Shown here in pieces: positions 25,501-33,121 of a stretch of DNA of 39,989 nt. Below the pieces are notes generated by a model. The model had not been told where the DNA came from. It did no database searches and was given only the letters and a program-made list of their open reading frames with translations. How positions within the stretch are numbered: the first letter of the stretch is position 1; each line of letters starts with the position of its first letter. Source of the stretch: Alistipes sp. An66 (lineage in GTDB: Bacteria > Bacteroidota > Bacteroidia > Bacteroidales > Rikenellaceae); contig NZ_NFHT01000022.1 of assembly GCF_002161445.1 (NCBI RefSeq), positions 1-39,989 on the forward strand, read 5' to 3'. The translations under genes were made by a program, and so were the position numbers.

Positions 25501-25665
25501 GTCCTTCTCGAAGACGGTGACCCCGATCAGCGGCGCCCCGTTCTGATCGCTGACAACACCCGACAGGGACAAATCCTGTGCGGATGCCACGACCGGAACG
25601 GCACACCATGCGCAAAGAACGAGAAACGCCCTGCGCACGAGTCCTGTTGAGAAAAAGTTTGTCAT
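22567..25665 (-). CDS. SusC/RagA-family TonB-dependent glycan transporter
   Basis: A 1032-residue outer-membrane importer. After a signal peptide (about 1-29, VVASAQ) comes the carboxypeptidase-regulatory-like domain (about 32-103, LSGVVSDQNGAPLIGVTV, SYVGYE). A TonB-box-like stretch, DEVVVIGYG (110-118), and the plug domain follow, with VRGITTMGDNNPLIIVDG and SVSVLKDAAAASIYGAKAAAGVILITTK. The remainder is the 22-stranded barrel, closing with a typical SusC C-terminus (STILVGLNLKL). It pairs with the SusD 12 bp downstream to take up oligosaccharides using TonB energy. Length is normal for the family. The 55-bp upstream gap has no consensus promoter, so it is probably read from the promoter at 28900. 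Confidence 0.98.
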   Translation of the reverse strand: MTNFFSTGLVRRAFLVLCAWCAVPVVASAQDLSLSGVVSDQNGAPLIGVTVFEKDGSNGTATNQDGRYTIRLQKGATLVFSYVGYETHECVYNGETMLNVTLKEDAGLMDEVVVIGYGAVKKKDLTGSVAAVQGDELAARQTTTLSTALQGSVSGLLVTRDGSAPGSSGTIKVRGITTMGDNNPLIIVDGSPCDDIDYVNANDVESVSVLKDAAAASIYGAKAAAGVILITTKRGAKEQIHLSYNGEVGWEFPTMQPEMVGLTRYMEMYNEMLYNDNPAAGFFQQFSSDQVKNWIEYNRTDPNTYPITDWTGMIMKSSALKHSHNLSISGGSDRVRTQASLSYDDVEGLYGNREFQRFMFRANNDFTIVQDKLLATLDVNIRRAKNTSPNFSPFDMMRKMPAIYAAVWDDGRIAEGKSGANPYGLLTEGGTSYAWSTQLGGRASLEYKPVKGLSLKGVVAPFINYTKSKAFKPAVAYTLADDPNTIGGYLDSGSIWSTNSLSETRNDNWNLTTQFIVNYMRSFGRNENHNLNIMAGYEGYIMKSETLTAGRDHFEFTQYPYLNVGSEDYMTNSGSGTEYASNSFFGRIMYDYDGRYLIQANVRHDGSSRFARNYRWGTFPSVSAGWVVTREKFMEGTYPWLSFLKLRGSWGMLGNERIGSDYFPYLALMTFGDAIFYDKDGNKLSDKTAAQRELAVEDITWETTTSTDVGVDLGFFKDRLRATFDYYWKQTEDMLLSVNIPYLMGYSNPNSNAGSMKTTGFDLEVGWKDTVGELSYGVSFNLSDFQSRITKMNGSDQINGSKIHRVGGYFNEWYGYVSDGIYQTQEEVNNSATYNSAVTVGDIRYKDISGPDGVPDGKITSEDRVLLGNSLPRFQYGGTVNLAWKGIDFSLAFQGIGKQTSYLYTQMVQPVRDNYGNIPAILDGKYWSPFNTEEQNRNAKYPRLTNTGKTNNYLTSDFWLFDGSYFRLKNVTLGYTLPQKWTNKLHLNTARIYVSASDLFCISDFPKGWDPEMGVSSYPITSTILVGLNLKL

Positions 25666-25720
25666 TTAAACAGATATTAAGATTGGTTGTTGAATAAATT
25701 GTCCTGATTTCCGCGGCGGC

Positions 25721-27241
25721 TCACTCGACCTCCACCCGTCCGAGCCGGAGCCACTTGTCGGCCGTGAGCAGGGAGTCGTCGACGGCCATGTCGAGGCCGA
25801 TGGTCTTCTCCTTGCGCGTGTCGACCAGCCCCACCGCCCACGTATAGGAGCCGCGCACGACCCCGTCGAGGTCGATCGACGTCTCATAAACCGCAGGACG
25901 GCCTTTCAACCACGTCGACAGGTCGGTATCGTAGTCGGTGAAGACATACGCGGGTTTCAGATCCTTGTCGAGCAGCGCGAACGCCACCTTGTAACACTGG
26001 TTCCACTGCGGCAGGTTCGTCGGGCAGTAGCCCCAGCCGATGTTGTTCCAGCAGCTCCGGACCCGCGTGCGGCCGTTGCTGCGGACCCGCTCCGGAACCC
26101 GGACCTCGCTCGGATAGAGCCGGTAGCCGCCCTCGGCCACGAAGCGCTTCACCAGATCGAACGCCTGCGAGAACCACGAGGTCACCTCGTCGTTGATGCG
26201 GAAATCCATCGTGTTGACGTGCGCCTCGCGCGAAGCCTCGAACTCCCCGCGCCGCACATCCTCGGAATGTCCCTGACGGTAGTTGCCGCTCGAATCGATC
26301 CAGTAGCGGTGGTGTGCGGCGGTGATCCAGCCCCCCTCCATGAGGATCGGAAGGCGGAAATTCCACTTGCGGGCGAACTCCTTCTCCCACGTCTGGTAGT
26401 AGTCCGTCATGCCGAACGCATCGTGGCGCAGGCAGTAGCCCTTGCCGATGGCCATATCGAGCAGCCGCTCGGTATCGGGCGAAACCTCGCCCCAGCTATC
26501 CCGATTCGAATCGGCCAGCACGCGATGGTAGTGGATGACCAGCGGCACGCGCGTAAAGGTCTCGGAATAGAGCGACGTGATCCAGTCGAACACGGCGACC
26601 TTGTTGGCCGGATCCTTGTAGATCATGGCATGCGACTCGCCCCACTTGCCCAGGCCGAAGGCGTCGATGAAATCCACCTTGTCCGGATCGTTGAAATCCT
26701 CGGCCAGCGCCCGGAGGAACTTGGCATATTTCTGCTGGAAGACGGGGTCGTCCGGATAGGGCGACTTGTGGCGTCCGTTCTCCGAGGTGTAGTATTCGGC
26801 GCCGGCGTCGATCACATAGATCGGGGTATTCTGGCCCTGGTCGCGGCCGTCGACGACGATACGCAGCGCGATGCGCATGTTGCGCTCGCGCAGCGAGCGG
26901 AACAGCCGCCAGATGCGCGACTGCGGGTCCCGCCAGGCATAATGACCCTCCTCGGGTTCGAGCGATGCCCAGCTCGTCCGCAGGTAGGCCGTCGAGGCGT
27001 AGTCCGAAACCCGAACCGTCGTACCCTCCGAAGTCTTCATCGCATCATAACCGGACTTCTCCCAGAAATCCGAATCCCAATTCCGGTTGAGGTACATCAC
27101 CCAACCGTTCAACGGATTGCGGAGCACACGCACGGTATCGGCCTCGAAGCGGAATACCCGCGCCTGTTTCGCCTGCAAAGGCTGGCTCCACACCGCGAAT
27201 GCAAATACAAGCAAGGCGATCAATCCCCGACTGTTTTTCAT
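25721..27241 (-). CDS. DUF4832/DUF4874 secreted protein, candidate glycosidase (copy 2)
   Basis: A 506-residue protein with a signal peptide (MKNSRGLIALLVFAFAVWSQPLQA, no lipobox cysteine). It is closely similar along its whole length to copy 3 next door, sharing DGRDQGQNTP, LAEDFNDPDKVDFIDA, RHDAFGMT and EGGYRLYP-type segments. The core begins VLRNPLNGWVMYLNRNW and looks like a TIM barrel. E202 (GKWGESH) and E302 (PILMEGGW) are the conserved glutamate pair. The C-terminal beta domain includes CWNNIGWGYCPTNLPQW and WAVGLVDTRKEKTIG. I start at 27241; the frame is open upstream but only through the neighbouring gene. It lies between copy 3 (44 bp) and susC (55 bp). Function unproven; lacking a lipid anchor, it may be periplasmic. 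Confidence 0.87.
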   Translation of the reverse strand: MKNSRGLIALLVFAFAVWSQPLQAKQARVFRFEADTVRVLRNPLNGWVMYLNRNWDSDFWEKSGYDAMKTSEGTTVRVSDYASTAYLRTSWASLEPEEGHYAWRDPQSRIWRLFRSLRERNMRIALRIVVDGRDQGQNTPIYVIDAGAEYYTSENGRHKSPYPDDPVFQQKYAKFLRALAEDFNDPDKVDFIDAFGLGKWGESHAMIYKDPANKVAVFDWITSLYSETFTRVPLVIHYHRVLADSNRDSWGEVSPDTERLLDMAIGKGYCLRHDAFGMTDYYQTWEKEFARKWNFRLPILMEGGWITAAHHRYWIDSSGNYRQGHSEDVRRGEFEASREAHVNTMDFRINDEVTSWFSQAFDLVKRFVAEGGYRLYPSEVRVPERVRSNGRTRVRSCWNNIGWGYCPTNLPQWNQCYKVAFALLDKDLKPAYVFTDYDTDLSTWLKGRPAVYETSIDLDGVVRGSYTWAVGLVDTRKEKTIGLDMAVDDSLLTADKWLRLGRVEVE

Positions 27242-27285
27242 TTCGTTGTCAATATTTTGAATGATTTTGTCCTTGTCCGGAAGGG

Positions 27286-28863
27286 TCAGCGTACGCTCAC
27301 CGCGGTCAGACGGGCCCAGCCCGCATCGGTCAGCCGGTCGGCCGGCAGCGCCATCCGAATCCCGACGGCGTTCTCCTTCGAGGTGTCGACGATGCCGACG
27401 GCCCACGTGTACTCCCCGGCAGGGATCTCCGGGAGCGTCAGTTTGAACTCGTAGGAGGTCGGCCGGCCGTTGATCCACGCCGAAGGATCGGAGTCCGTAT
27501 CCACGAACAGCGCCTGCACGGCATCGGATTCGTCGAGCAGCGCAAAGGCCACCCGATATTTGTAGTCCCACTGCGGGATGTTGTTCGGGCAGTAGCCCCA
27601 CCCGAGGTTCACCCACCGGTGCGAGATCGTGAGCCGGCTGCCCGCACTCATCTCGGAGGGAACCGACACCTGATCGGGATAGAGCCGGTAGCCGCCCTTC
27701 TGCACGAAGTCCTTGACGCGGCCGAAGCTCTTCCGGAACCAGACATCCACCTCGTTGTTGACCCGCAGGTCCATCATGTTCACATGCGCCTCGGCGCCGA
27801 GCAGGTACTCGCCCTCCCGGACATCCTCGGGGTGTCCCTCGCGATAGTCGCCCGACGGGTCGATCCAGTAGCGGTGCGTACCGTCGGTGATCCAGCCGCC
27901 TTCCAGAAGGATCGGACGCTTGAAGTTCCACGTCTTCGCAAAGCTCTTCTCCCAGTCCTTGTAGTATCCGGTCATGCCGAAGGCGTCGTGGCGCAGGCTG
28001 TACCCCTTGGCGATGGCACTTTCCAGCAGCGGCTGGGTATCGTCCGGAACGACGTCGACCCAGCTGTTCTGGTTCGGGTCTCCGACCAGACGGTGGTAGT
28101 TGATGAAGATGGGGACTTTCGTGAAGCAGCGCGCATACAGCGAGGTCATCCAGTCGAAGGCCGCCGCCTTGTTGGCATTGTCCTTATAGAGCACGGCGTG
28201 CGCCTCGCCCCACTTGCCGGGGCTGTATGCGTCGATGAAATCGACCTTGTCCGGGTCGTTGAAATCCTCGGCCAGGGCTTCGATGAAGCGGGTATATTTC
28301 TCCTGAAAGACGGGATCGTCCATGTAGGGGGTCTTGACGCCGTTCTCCTCGTAGCATGCGGCGCCGGCATCCACGACATACAGCGGCGTGTTCTGCCCCT
28401 GGTCGCGGCCGTCGAAGACGATGCGCAGGGCCAGTTTGAGGCCCCGGTCCAGACAGCTCTTCAACATCCGCGCGTAACGCGACTCCTCGTCCCGCCAGAC
28501 ATACTCGCCCTCGGCGGTTTCGAGCGTCGACCACCCCGTGCGCAGATAGGCCGTCGTGGCGTAGTCCGAGACCCGGACCGTCGTGCCGTCCGAGGTCGGC
28601 ATCGCGTCGTAGCCCTCCGACGTCCAGAAATTCTCGTCCCAGCTGCGGCCGAGGTACATCACCCAACCGGAAAGCGGATTGCGGATCACCGACGTGCGGT
28701 CGGGAGCCAGCCGCACGGTCTCATTCGACCCTGCGGAACCCGGGCCCTCCGACCCGGAATCCTTCGAACATCCCGCAACGGTGGCCGTCAAAAACAATAC
28801 GACGATCATCGCACAACGGCGACAATCGGCAAATCCTGCGAATTGGAGGTTTCGGTTCATCAT
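27286..28863 (-). CDS. DUF4832/DUF4874 lipoprotein, candidate glycosidase (copy 3)
   Basis: A 525-residue lipoprotein (signal ending VAGC, lipidated C32) and the first gene of the operon. It is a tandem paralogue of copy 2. The core starts VIRNPLSGWVMYLGRSW and has conserved E220 (GKWGEAH) and E321 (PILLEGGW), 101 residues apart. The C-terminal beta domain includes HRWVNLGWGYCPNNIPQW and WAVGIVDTSKENAVGIR. The start is one of two adjacent ATGs (28863 or 28860). A -7-like box lies 37 bp upstream and the paired regulator motifs lie beyond it. Having a lipid anchor here and none in copy 2 suggests one acts on the cell surface and the other in the periplasm. The family is clear; function is inferred. 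Confidence 0.88.
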   Translation of the reverse strand: MMNRNLQFAGFADCRRCAMIVVLFLTATVAGCSKDSGSEGPGSAGSNETVRLAPDRTSVIRNPLSGWVMYLGRSWDENFWTSEGYDAMPTSDGTTVRVSDYATTAYLRTGWSTLETAEGEYVWRDEESRYARMLKSCLDRGLKLALRIVFDGRDQGQNTPLYVVDAGAACYEENGVKTPYMDDPVFQEKYTRFIEALAEDFNDPDKVDFIDAYSPGKWGEAHAVLYKDNANKAAAFDWMTSLYARCFTKVPIFINYHRLVGDPNQNSWVDVVPDDTQPLLESAIAKGYSLRHDAFGMTGYYKDWEKSFAKTWNFKRPILLEGGWITDGTHRYWIDPSGDYREGHPEDVREGEYLLGAEAHVNMMDLRVNNEVDVWFRKSFGRVKDFVQKGGYRLYPDQVSVPSEMSAGSRLTISHRWVNLGWGYCPNNIPQWDYKYRVAFALLDESDAVQALFVDTDSDPSAWINGRPTSYEFKLTLPEIPAGEYTWAVGIVDTSKENAVGIRMALPADRLTDAGWARLTAVSVR

Positions 28864-28899
28864 GGTCAGGTAGGTAGTTTCTGCCGCAGATCGGCAGGA

Positions 28900-28907
28900 C
28901 AAAGGTC
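28900..28907 (-). promoter_or_regulatory. -7-like box of the PUL operon promoter
   Basis: The minus strand reads GACCTTTG, one mismatch from TAnnTTTG, 36 bp upstream of the ATG at 28863. No -33 TTTG is at the proper distance, which fits a promoter needing an activator. The paired motif starts 29 bp further upstream. Confidence 0.5.
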
Positions 28908-28936
28908 CTTATTTTCCTATTTTCTTATTAGCACGG

Positions 28937-28967
28937 ATCGGACAACATTTATTTCGAATCAGACAAC
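28937..28967. promoter_or_regulatory. Paired direct repeat, candidate operator of the HTCS regulator
   Basis: ATCGGACAAC at 28937-28946 and ATCAGACAAC at 28958-28967 match at 9 of 10 positions and start 21 bp apart, two helical turns. That is the expected layout for an AraC-type dimer. It lies between the divergent operon and regulator promoters. The same core recurs upstream of the GH3 gene at 35753, at the same distance from a -7 box. Confidence 0.55.
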
Positions 28968-28992
28968 CTGCGGGAAAGTGGCAAATTTGTTC

Positions 28993-29000
28993 TATATTTG
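28993..29000 (+). promoter_or_regulatory. -7 promoter box of the HTCS regulator gene
   Basis: TATATTTG is an exact TAnnTTTG match, ending 28 bp before the regulator's ATG at 29029. No clear TTTG is seen at -33. The paired repeat at 28937-28967 lies just upstream, so autoregulation is possible. Confidence 0.55.
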
Positions 29001-29028
29001 TGGTAAATCGATACAATGTTTCGAAGAC

Positions 29029-30867
29029 ATGAGAGGAAAGATCATCTTCCAGACGATCGCCGCATCGTTGTTTCTGTTTCTGGCAGTCGGCCCGCACGGC
29101 ACTGCAGCCCAAACCATAGGTCCTGATTTCCAACGACTCGGGAGCCGTTTCGAACCTGCATTCACCGTCATATCGGATCGCAGCGGATACATCTGGACCG
29201 GAACGACGCACGGCCTGACCCGATACGACTCGCACGGCGCAATCTCCTACCTCCACGACGAAAACGACACCTCGTCGCTCTGCCACAACACGGTCAACGC
29301 CCTGCTCTGCCTTGCGAAAACCGACGGCATGCTGGTCGGCACCAACCGCGGGCTGTGCCTCTACGACCCCGCCGTCGACCGGTTCCACCGCATCGAGGCC
29401 TGCGGCACACGGCACATCCGCACCCTGCTCGAACACAACGACTCCCTGTGGGTGGGCTCCTCCTCGGGGCTGATGCTCCTGACCGGCTACGAAAAGGGAT
29501 TCGCCCACGCGAAGGCCGAAGAGGTCATCCGGGAACGGCACATCATGTGCTGCCGCGAGGTCGACGGAGACATCTATTTCGGCACGTACAACAAAATCTA
29601 CCAGTGGCAACGGGAGCGCGGCATCCGCGAAATCCCCGTTCCGCTGCTCAACCGCTGGTACAGCAACCTCGTCTACGACATCATCCCCTCGGCAAAAATC
29701 CCCGGGACACTGCTCCTGGGAACCGAGTACGGGCTCGTACGCTTCGACCCCGCGACGGGCAGGACCGGCATGGAGCTCCACGACATCCCCGTGCGCTGCT
29801 TCATGCGCTCGAAAAACGGAGACCTCTGGACCGGGACCGACAAGGGCATCTACCTCTTCGGGAGCGACGGCCGGGAGCAGCACATCATCCACGAATCGGG
29901 CAACGCCGCCTCGATCTCCGACAACGTCGTCTCCCGGATCCACGAAGACCCGCGGGGCAACATCTGGGTGGCCACCGACCACGGCATCTGCATGACCATG
30001 CAGAGCAGTTTCTACACCTTCGTTCACCTGAAATCGATCACCGGAAGCGACGAGGGACTCGCCATCCGCACCATGTGCAAGGACCGCGAAGGGGCGCTCT
30101 GGCTCGGCGGAAAGAACGGACTGATCCGCGTCGGGGCCGATGCGACGACCTGGTTCAAGTCCGACGGCGGAAGCCCCGACCGGCGGGTCTCCCACAACAA
30201 GATCCGCAGCCTGCATGCCGACGAAATCGGCGTATGGATCGCCTCGGACGGCGGACTGGACCTCTATGAATACGCCTCGCGGCGCTTCCGCCGCTTCACG
30301 ATCACCGAGCCGACCCGCCGCTACAACTCCTCGTGGATGTACGGCATCAGCGAGGACAACCGCGGACGGCTCTGGATCAGCACCTACGAGGGCGGCGTGT
30401 TCGTCGTCGACAAGCGCCGGCTGCTCGAAAACACGGCCCCGAGCTACACCGCCGACCTGCATTTCAGCACCGCGAATCCCGGCTTCCCGAGCAACATCAC
30501 CTCGAAGATCGCCGTAAACGGCACGCTCTGCTTCGTAACCACCGATGAGGGCACGGTGACGATCGACACCGAAACGGGCGAGATCCGCCCCGTCAGGCTG
30601 CCCTGCGGCGTCCGTGCGCAGGCGCTCGACAGCTACGGCGACCGGGTCTTCCTCGGGACCAACACCGGACTCTATATCTGGCACGAGGATTCCATCCGCG
30701 AAATCCCCGGTCCGCGGCTCCCCGTATGGGTCGTTGCGGCCGACAAGGAGCGCGTATGGGCCGTCAGCGACGCCATCATGTCGGCATACGACATCCGTTC
30801 GGGGGGGGGGAATCGGACACCATCGGATCGGCAACAACCCGCTGTTGAGCTGTCTGATCGACGGTGA
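29029..30867 (+). CDS. Hybrid two-component regulator, sensor half (frameshifted; full gene 29029-32965)
   Basis: N-terminal 612-codon piece of a hybrid two-component system (HTCS) protein, the usual PUL sensor-regulator. A signal peptide (MRGKIIFQTIAASLFLFLAVGPHG) sends the sensor to the periplasm. From about residue 35 it is made of Reg_prop beta-propeller repeats, for example SGYIWTGTTHGLTRYD, GDLWTGTDKGIYLFG, GNIWVATDHGICM and GALWLGGKNGLIRV. These bind the oligosaccharide signal. The frame breaks at a run of ten G (30801-30810), after which about 20 wrong codons lead to a stop at 30867. With nine G the frame continues into the piece at 30803-32965, giving one 1311-residue protein of normal HTCS length. 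As read, this half has no kinase. It is divergent from the PUL operon it should control. Confidence 0.9.
   Translation: MRGKIIFQTIAASLFLFLAVGPHGTAAQTIGPDFQRLGSRFEPAFTVISDRSGYIWTGTTHGLTRYDSHGAISYLHDENDTSSLCHNTVNALLCLAKTDGMLVGTNRGLCLYDPAVDRFHRIEACGTRHIRTLLEHNDSLWVGSSSGLMLLTGYEKGFAHAKAEEVIRERHIMCCREVDGDIYFGTYNKIYQWQRERGIREIPVPLLNRWYSNLVYDIIPSAKIPGTLLLGTEYGLVRFDPATGRTGMELHDIPVRCFMRSKNGDLWTGTDKGIYLFGSDGREQHIIHESGNAASISDNVVSRIHEDPRGNIWVATDHGICMTMQSSFYTFVHLKSITGSDEGLAIRTMCKDREGALWLGGKNGLIRVGADATTWFKSDGGSPDRRVSHNKIRSLHADEIGVWIASDGGLDLYEYASRRFRRFTITEPTRRYNSSWMYGISEDNRGRLWISTYEGGVFVVDKRRLLENTAPSYTADLHFSTANPGFPSNITSKIAVNGTLCFVTTDEGTVTIDTETGEIRPVRLPCGVRAQALDSYGDRVFLGTNTGLYIWHEDSIREIPGPRLPVWVVAADKERVWAVSDAIMSAYDIRSGGGNRTPSDRQQPAVELSDRR
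30801..30810 (+). repeat. Ten-G homopolymer causing a frameshift
   Basis: A run of ten G interrupts the HTCS gene at about residue 591. Reading with nine G restores one open frame across the junction (RSGGGIGHHRIGNN). Such tracts slip in replication and are also prone to sequencing error, so this is either a phase-variable switch, a true mutation or an artefact. Confidence 0.9.
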
Positions 30868-32965
30868 GAAGGTCTATGCCGGGACGACCGACGGCTATCA
30901 CGTGATTTCGAGCGAGGACTTCTCCCAGAGCAACGAAACGCTCCGGACGCGCATCACGGGTCTGAACATCAGCAACCATCGGATCAGCGTCGGCGAGCGG
31001 GTCGGAAACGACGTCCTGCTGACCCGCAACATCGACATCACCGACCGGCTCGTGCTGCCGCACAACCGCAACTCGTTCACGCTGGAATTCTCCGATTTCG
31101 ACTTCTCGCTCACCGAACACCGCTACGCCTACCGCCTGAAAGGACTCAACGACGACTGGCAGATCACCGAGAACGGCAGCAACCACGCCACCTTCATCAA
31201 CCTCCCCACGGGCTCCTACCTCTTCGAGGTGGGGTCGATCCTCTCCGACGGCCGGATTCAGGAAGACCCGGCCACGTTGCAGATCGAGGTGCGCCCGCAA
31301 TGGTATGCCGGACCGATTGCCTGGGTCGTCTATGCGCTGCTTTTCGTCGTGCTGCTCGCAGCCACCGTCTCCGCCGTCCGGGCCCGCCGGCAGCTCGCCC
31401 TCGAACAGGCCGAACGCGACAAGGCCTTGAAGATGGTCAAGATGAAGTCGGACTTCCTGGCGAACCTCGCCCACGAATTCAAAACGCCGTTGAGCATCAT
31501 TCTGGGGCACGTCGGGAAACTCATCTCGGTCGAGGCCAACAGCCTCTACTGCCAGGAGCTGGTCTCCATGCAGCGCAATGCCGAAAAGATGCACCGGCTG
31601 ATCGACAAGATGGTCACGGACAACGAAACGGACAACGGCGCACTGTTCATTCCGTCGGCGACGTCGATCGTCGAACTCACCCGCAAGGTCTACGACGAAT
31701 TCGCCCCGGCGATGGCCGAAAAGGGGATCAATACGCGGTTCTACTGCGACAACATCCGCTACATCTTCATGCTCGACCGCGTGAAGATCGAATCGGTGTT
31801 GAGCAACCTGCTCTCGAACGCCATGAAGTTCACCCCGGCGGGCGGCAGCATCCTGGTCAGCGTCACCGTCGGACGGGAGACCGGCGACCTGATCTATGCC
31901 GACATCACCGTGGAGGATACCGGCGTCGGCATCCGTCCCGAGGAGCTGCCGCACATCTTCAACCAGTACTACCGCGCGGCGTCGAATCAGGACCGCAACA
32001 GCCACGGCTCCGGAATCGGGCTCTATCTGGTGAAAAGCATCGTCGAGATGCACAAGGGAACGGTCAGCGTCGACTCCACGCCGGGCAAGGGAAGCCGTTT
32101 CACCGTGCGGCTCTCGACCATGAAGGCCGACTCCTTCATCATGCAGGACGAGGACCGCGACGAAAATGTCTCGCTGTACAGCCTCTCGAAGGTGTGGAAC
32201 CACGAACGGAAACCCATCATCCTCCTGGTCGAGGACAACCGCGACATCCGCGACTTCATCACCGCCTCGCTGGGCGACGACTACACGTTCGTCTGTGCCG
32301 AAAACGGAAAGCAGGGGCTCGAACTTCTGGCCGGAAACAAGATCGACCTGGTCATCACCGACATCATGATGCCCGTGATGGACGGCTTGCAGATGAGCCG
32401 CCGGATCCGCCGCTCGATGGCCACGGCCTTCCTGCCGATCATCATCCTCACGGGAAAGAACGGCCCGAACGTCGAGCTGGAATCCTACGAATTCGCCGAT
32501 GCCTTCATCTCCAAGCCGTTCAGTCTGAAATACCTGAACAGCCGCATCATCCAGCTGCTGATCAAGCACGAGCAGTACCTCGAAAAGATCCGGCAGGAGC
32601 AGATGATGACCGCACAGGTCGAGGAGATCCGCAACCCCGACGAGGTATTCCTCCGGGAGATCACCGACCTGATCAACGCCCACATCGACGATCCGGACTT
32701 CTCGGCGGCGCGGCTCTGCGAGTTGAGCCGCTACTCGTCGAAGCAGATCTACCGGAAGATCAAACAGCTCAACGGCATGGGCGCCGTGGAGTTCATCCGG
32801 GAGGTCCGCCTGCGCAAGGCCGCGCTCTACCTGAAACAGAACAAGCTGACGGTCACCGAGGTGATGTACATGGTCGGGTTCACCACGCCCTCCTATTTCA
32901 GCAAGTGTTTCAAGGCCCGTTTCGGGGTCACGCCCTCGGAGTACGCCGCCTCGGAAGAGAAATAG
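30803..32965 (+). CDS. Hybrid two-component regulator, kinase/receiver/AraC half (frameshifted)
   Basis: C-terminal part of the HTCS protein, in the +1 frame relative to the 5' half. Numbering is for the repaired 1311-residue protein. Order: end of the propeller, Y_Y_Y domain (about 690-755, HRYAYRLKGLNDDWQ), membrane helix (about 762-783, WVVYALLFVVLLAATVSAV), HisKA with phospho-acceptor H815 (LAHEFKTPLSII), and HATPase (NLLSNAMKFTP, DTGVGI, GSGIGLYLVK). Then come a receiver (ILLVEDNRDIRDF) with acceptor D1111 in ITDIMMPVMDG, and an AraC-type HTH (SSKQIYRKIKQLNGMGAVEFIR, FTTPSYFSKCFKARFGVTPSEY). It would phosphorylate itself and activate PUL promoters. No good start codon of its own is seen near the break, so it depends on frame restoration. 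Confidence 0.92.
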   Translation, partial: GGGIGHHRIGNNPLLSCLIDGEKVYAGTTDGYHVISSEDFSQSNETLRTRITGLNISNHRISVGERVGNDVLLTRNIDITDRLVLPHNRNSFTLEFSDFDFSLTEHRYAYRLKGLNDDWQITENGSNHATFINLPTGSYLFEVGSILSDGRIQEDPATLQIEVRPQWYAGPIAWVVYALLFVVLLAATVSAVRARRQLALEQAERDKALKMVKMKSDFLANLAHEFKTPLSIILGHVGKLISVEANSLYCQELVSMQRNAEKMHRLIDKMVTDNETDNGALFIPSATSIVELTRKVYDEFAPAMAEKGINTRFYCDNIRYIFMLDRVKIESVLSNLLSNAMKFTPAGGSILVSVTVGRETGDLIYADITVEDTGVGIRPEELPHIFNQYYRAASNQDRNSHGSGIGLYLVKSIVEMHKGTVSVDSTPGKGSRFTVRLSTMKADSFIMQDEDRDENVSLYSLSKVWNHERKPIILLVEDNRDIRDFITASLGDDYTFVCAENGKQGLELLAGNKIDLVITDIMMPVMDGLQMSRRIRRSMATAFLPIIILTGKNGPNVELESYEFADAFISKPFSLKYLNSRIIQLLIKHEQYLEKIRQEQMMTAQVEEIRNPDEVFLREITDLINAHIDDPDFSAARLCELSRYSSKQIYRKIKQLNGMGAVEFIREVRLRKAALYLKQNKLTVTEVMYMVGFTTPSYFSKCFKARFGVTPSEYAASEEK

Positions 32966-33030
32966 CGGATAAGGGCAGCGCGGGGCGGGCGGAGGAACGA
33001 CATGCCCGGCCGTTGCAGCGCGAATACGAG

Positions 33031-33060
33031 CATCCCCGGCGGTCCAAACCACCGGGGATG
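33031..33060. terminator. Hairpin between convergent HTCS and GH3 genes
   Basis: A 13-position stem (33031-33043 with 33048-33060, CATCCCCGG... against ...CCGGGGATG) with one mismatch and loop CCAA. It lies in the 156-bp gap between two genes that end towards each other. There is no long T-run on either side, so it is a weak or factor-assisted bidirectional terminator. Confidence 0.6.
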
Positions 33061-33121
33061 TCCGTGTGAAGCGAGTCTCCGGATCGGGAACTCCGTTGCG
33101 TCGCCACCGTTTTCCGCCGCG

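Noticed and set aside
25699..25708. HTCS half-site directly upstream of susC
   Set aside because: The sequence (ATCAGGACAA on the minus strand) has an extra base and the opposite orientation, and no consensus -7 box follows, so it is probably chance.
28909..30837. Minus-strand 642-codon open frame opposite the HTCS sensor
   Set aside because: It is antisense to clear Reg_prop repeats, has no domain similarity I recognise, and overlaps the regulator's promoter.
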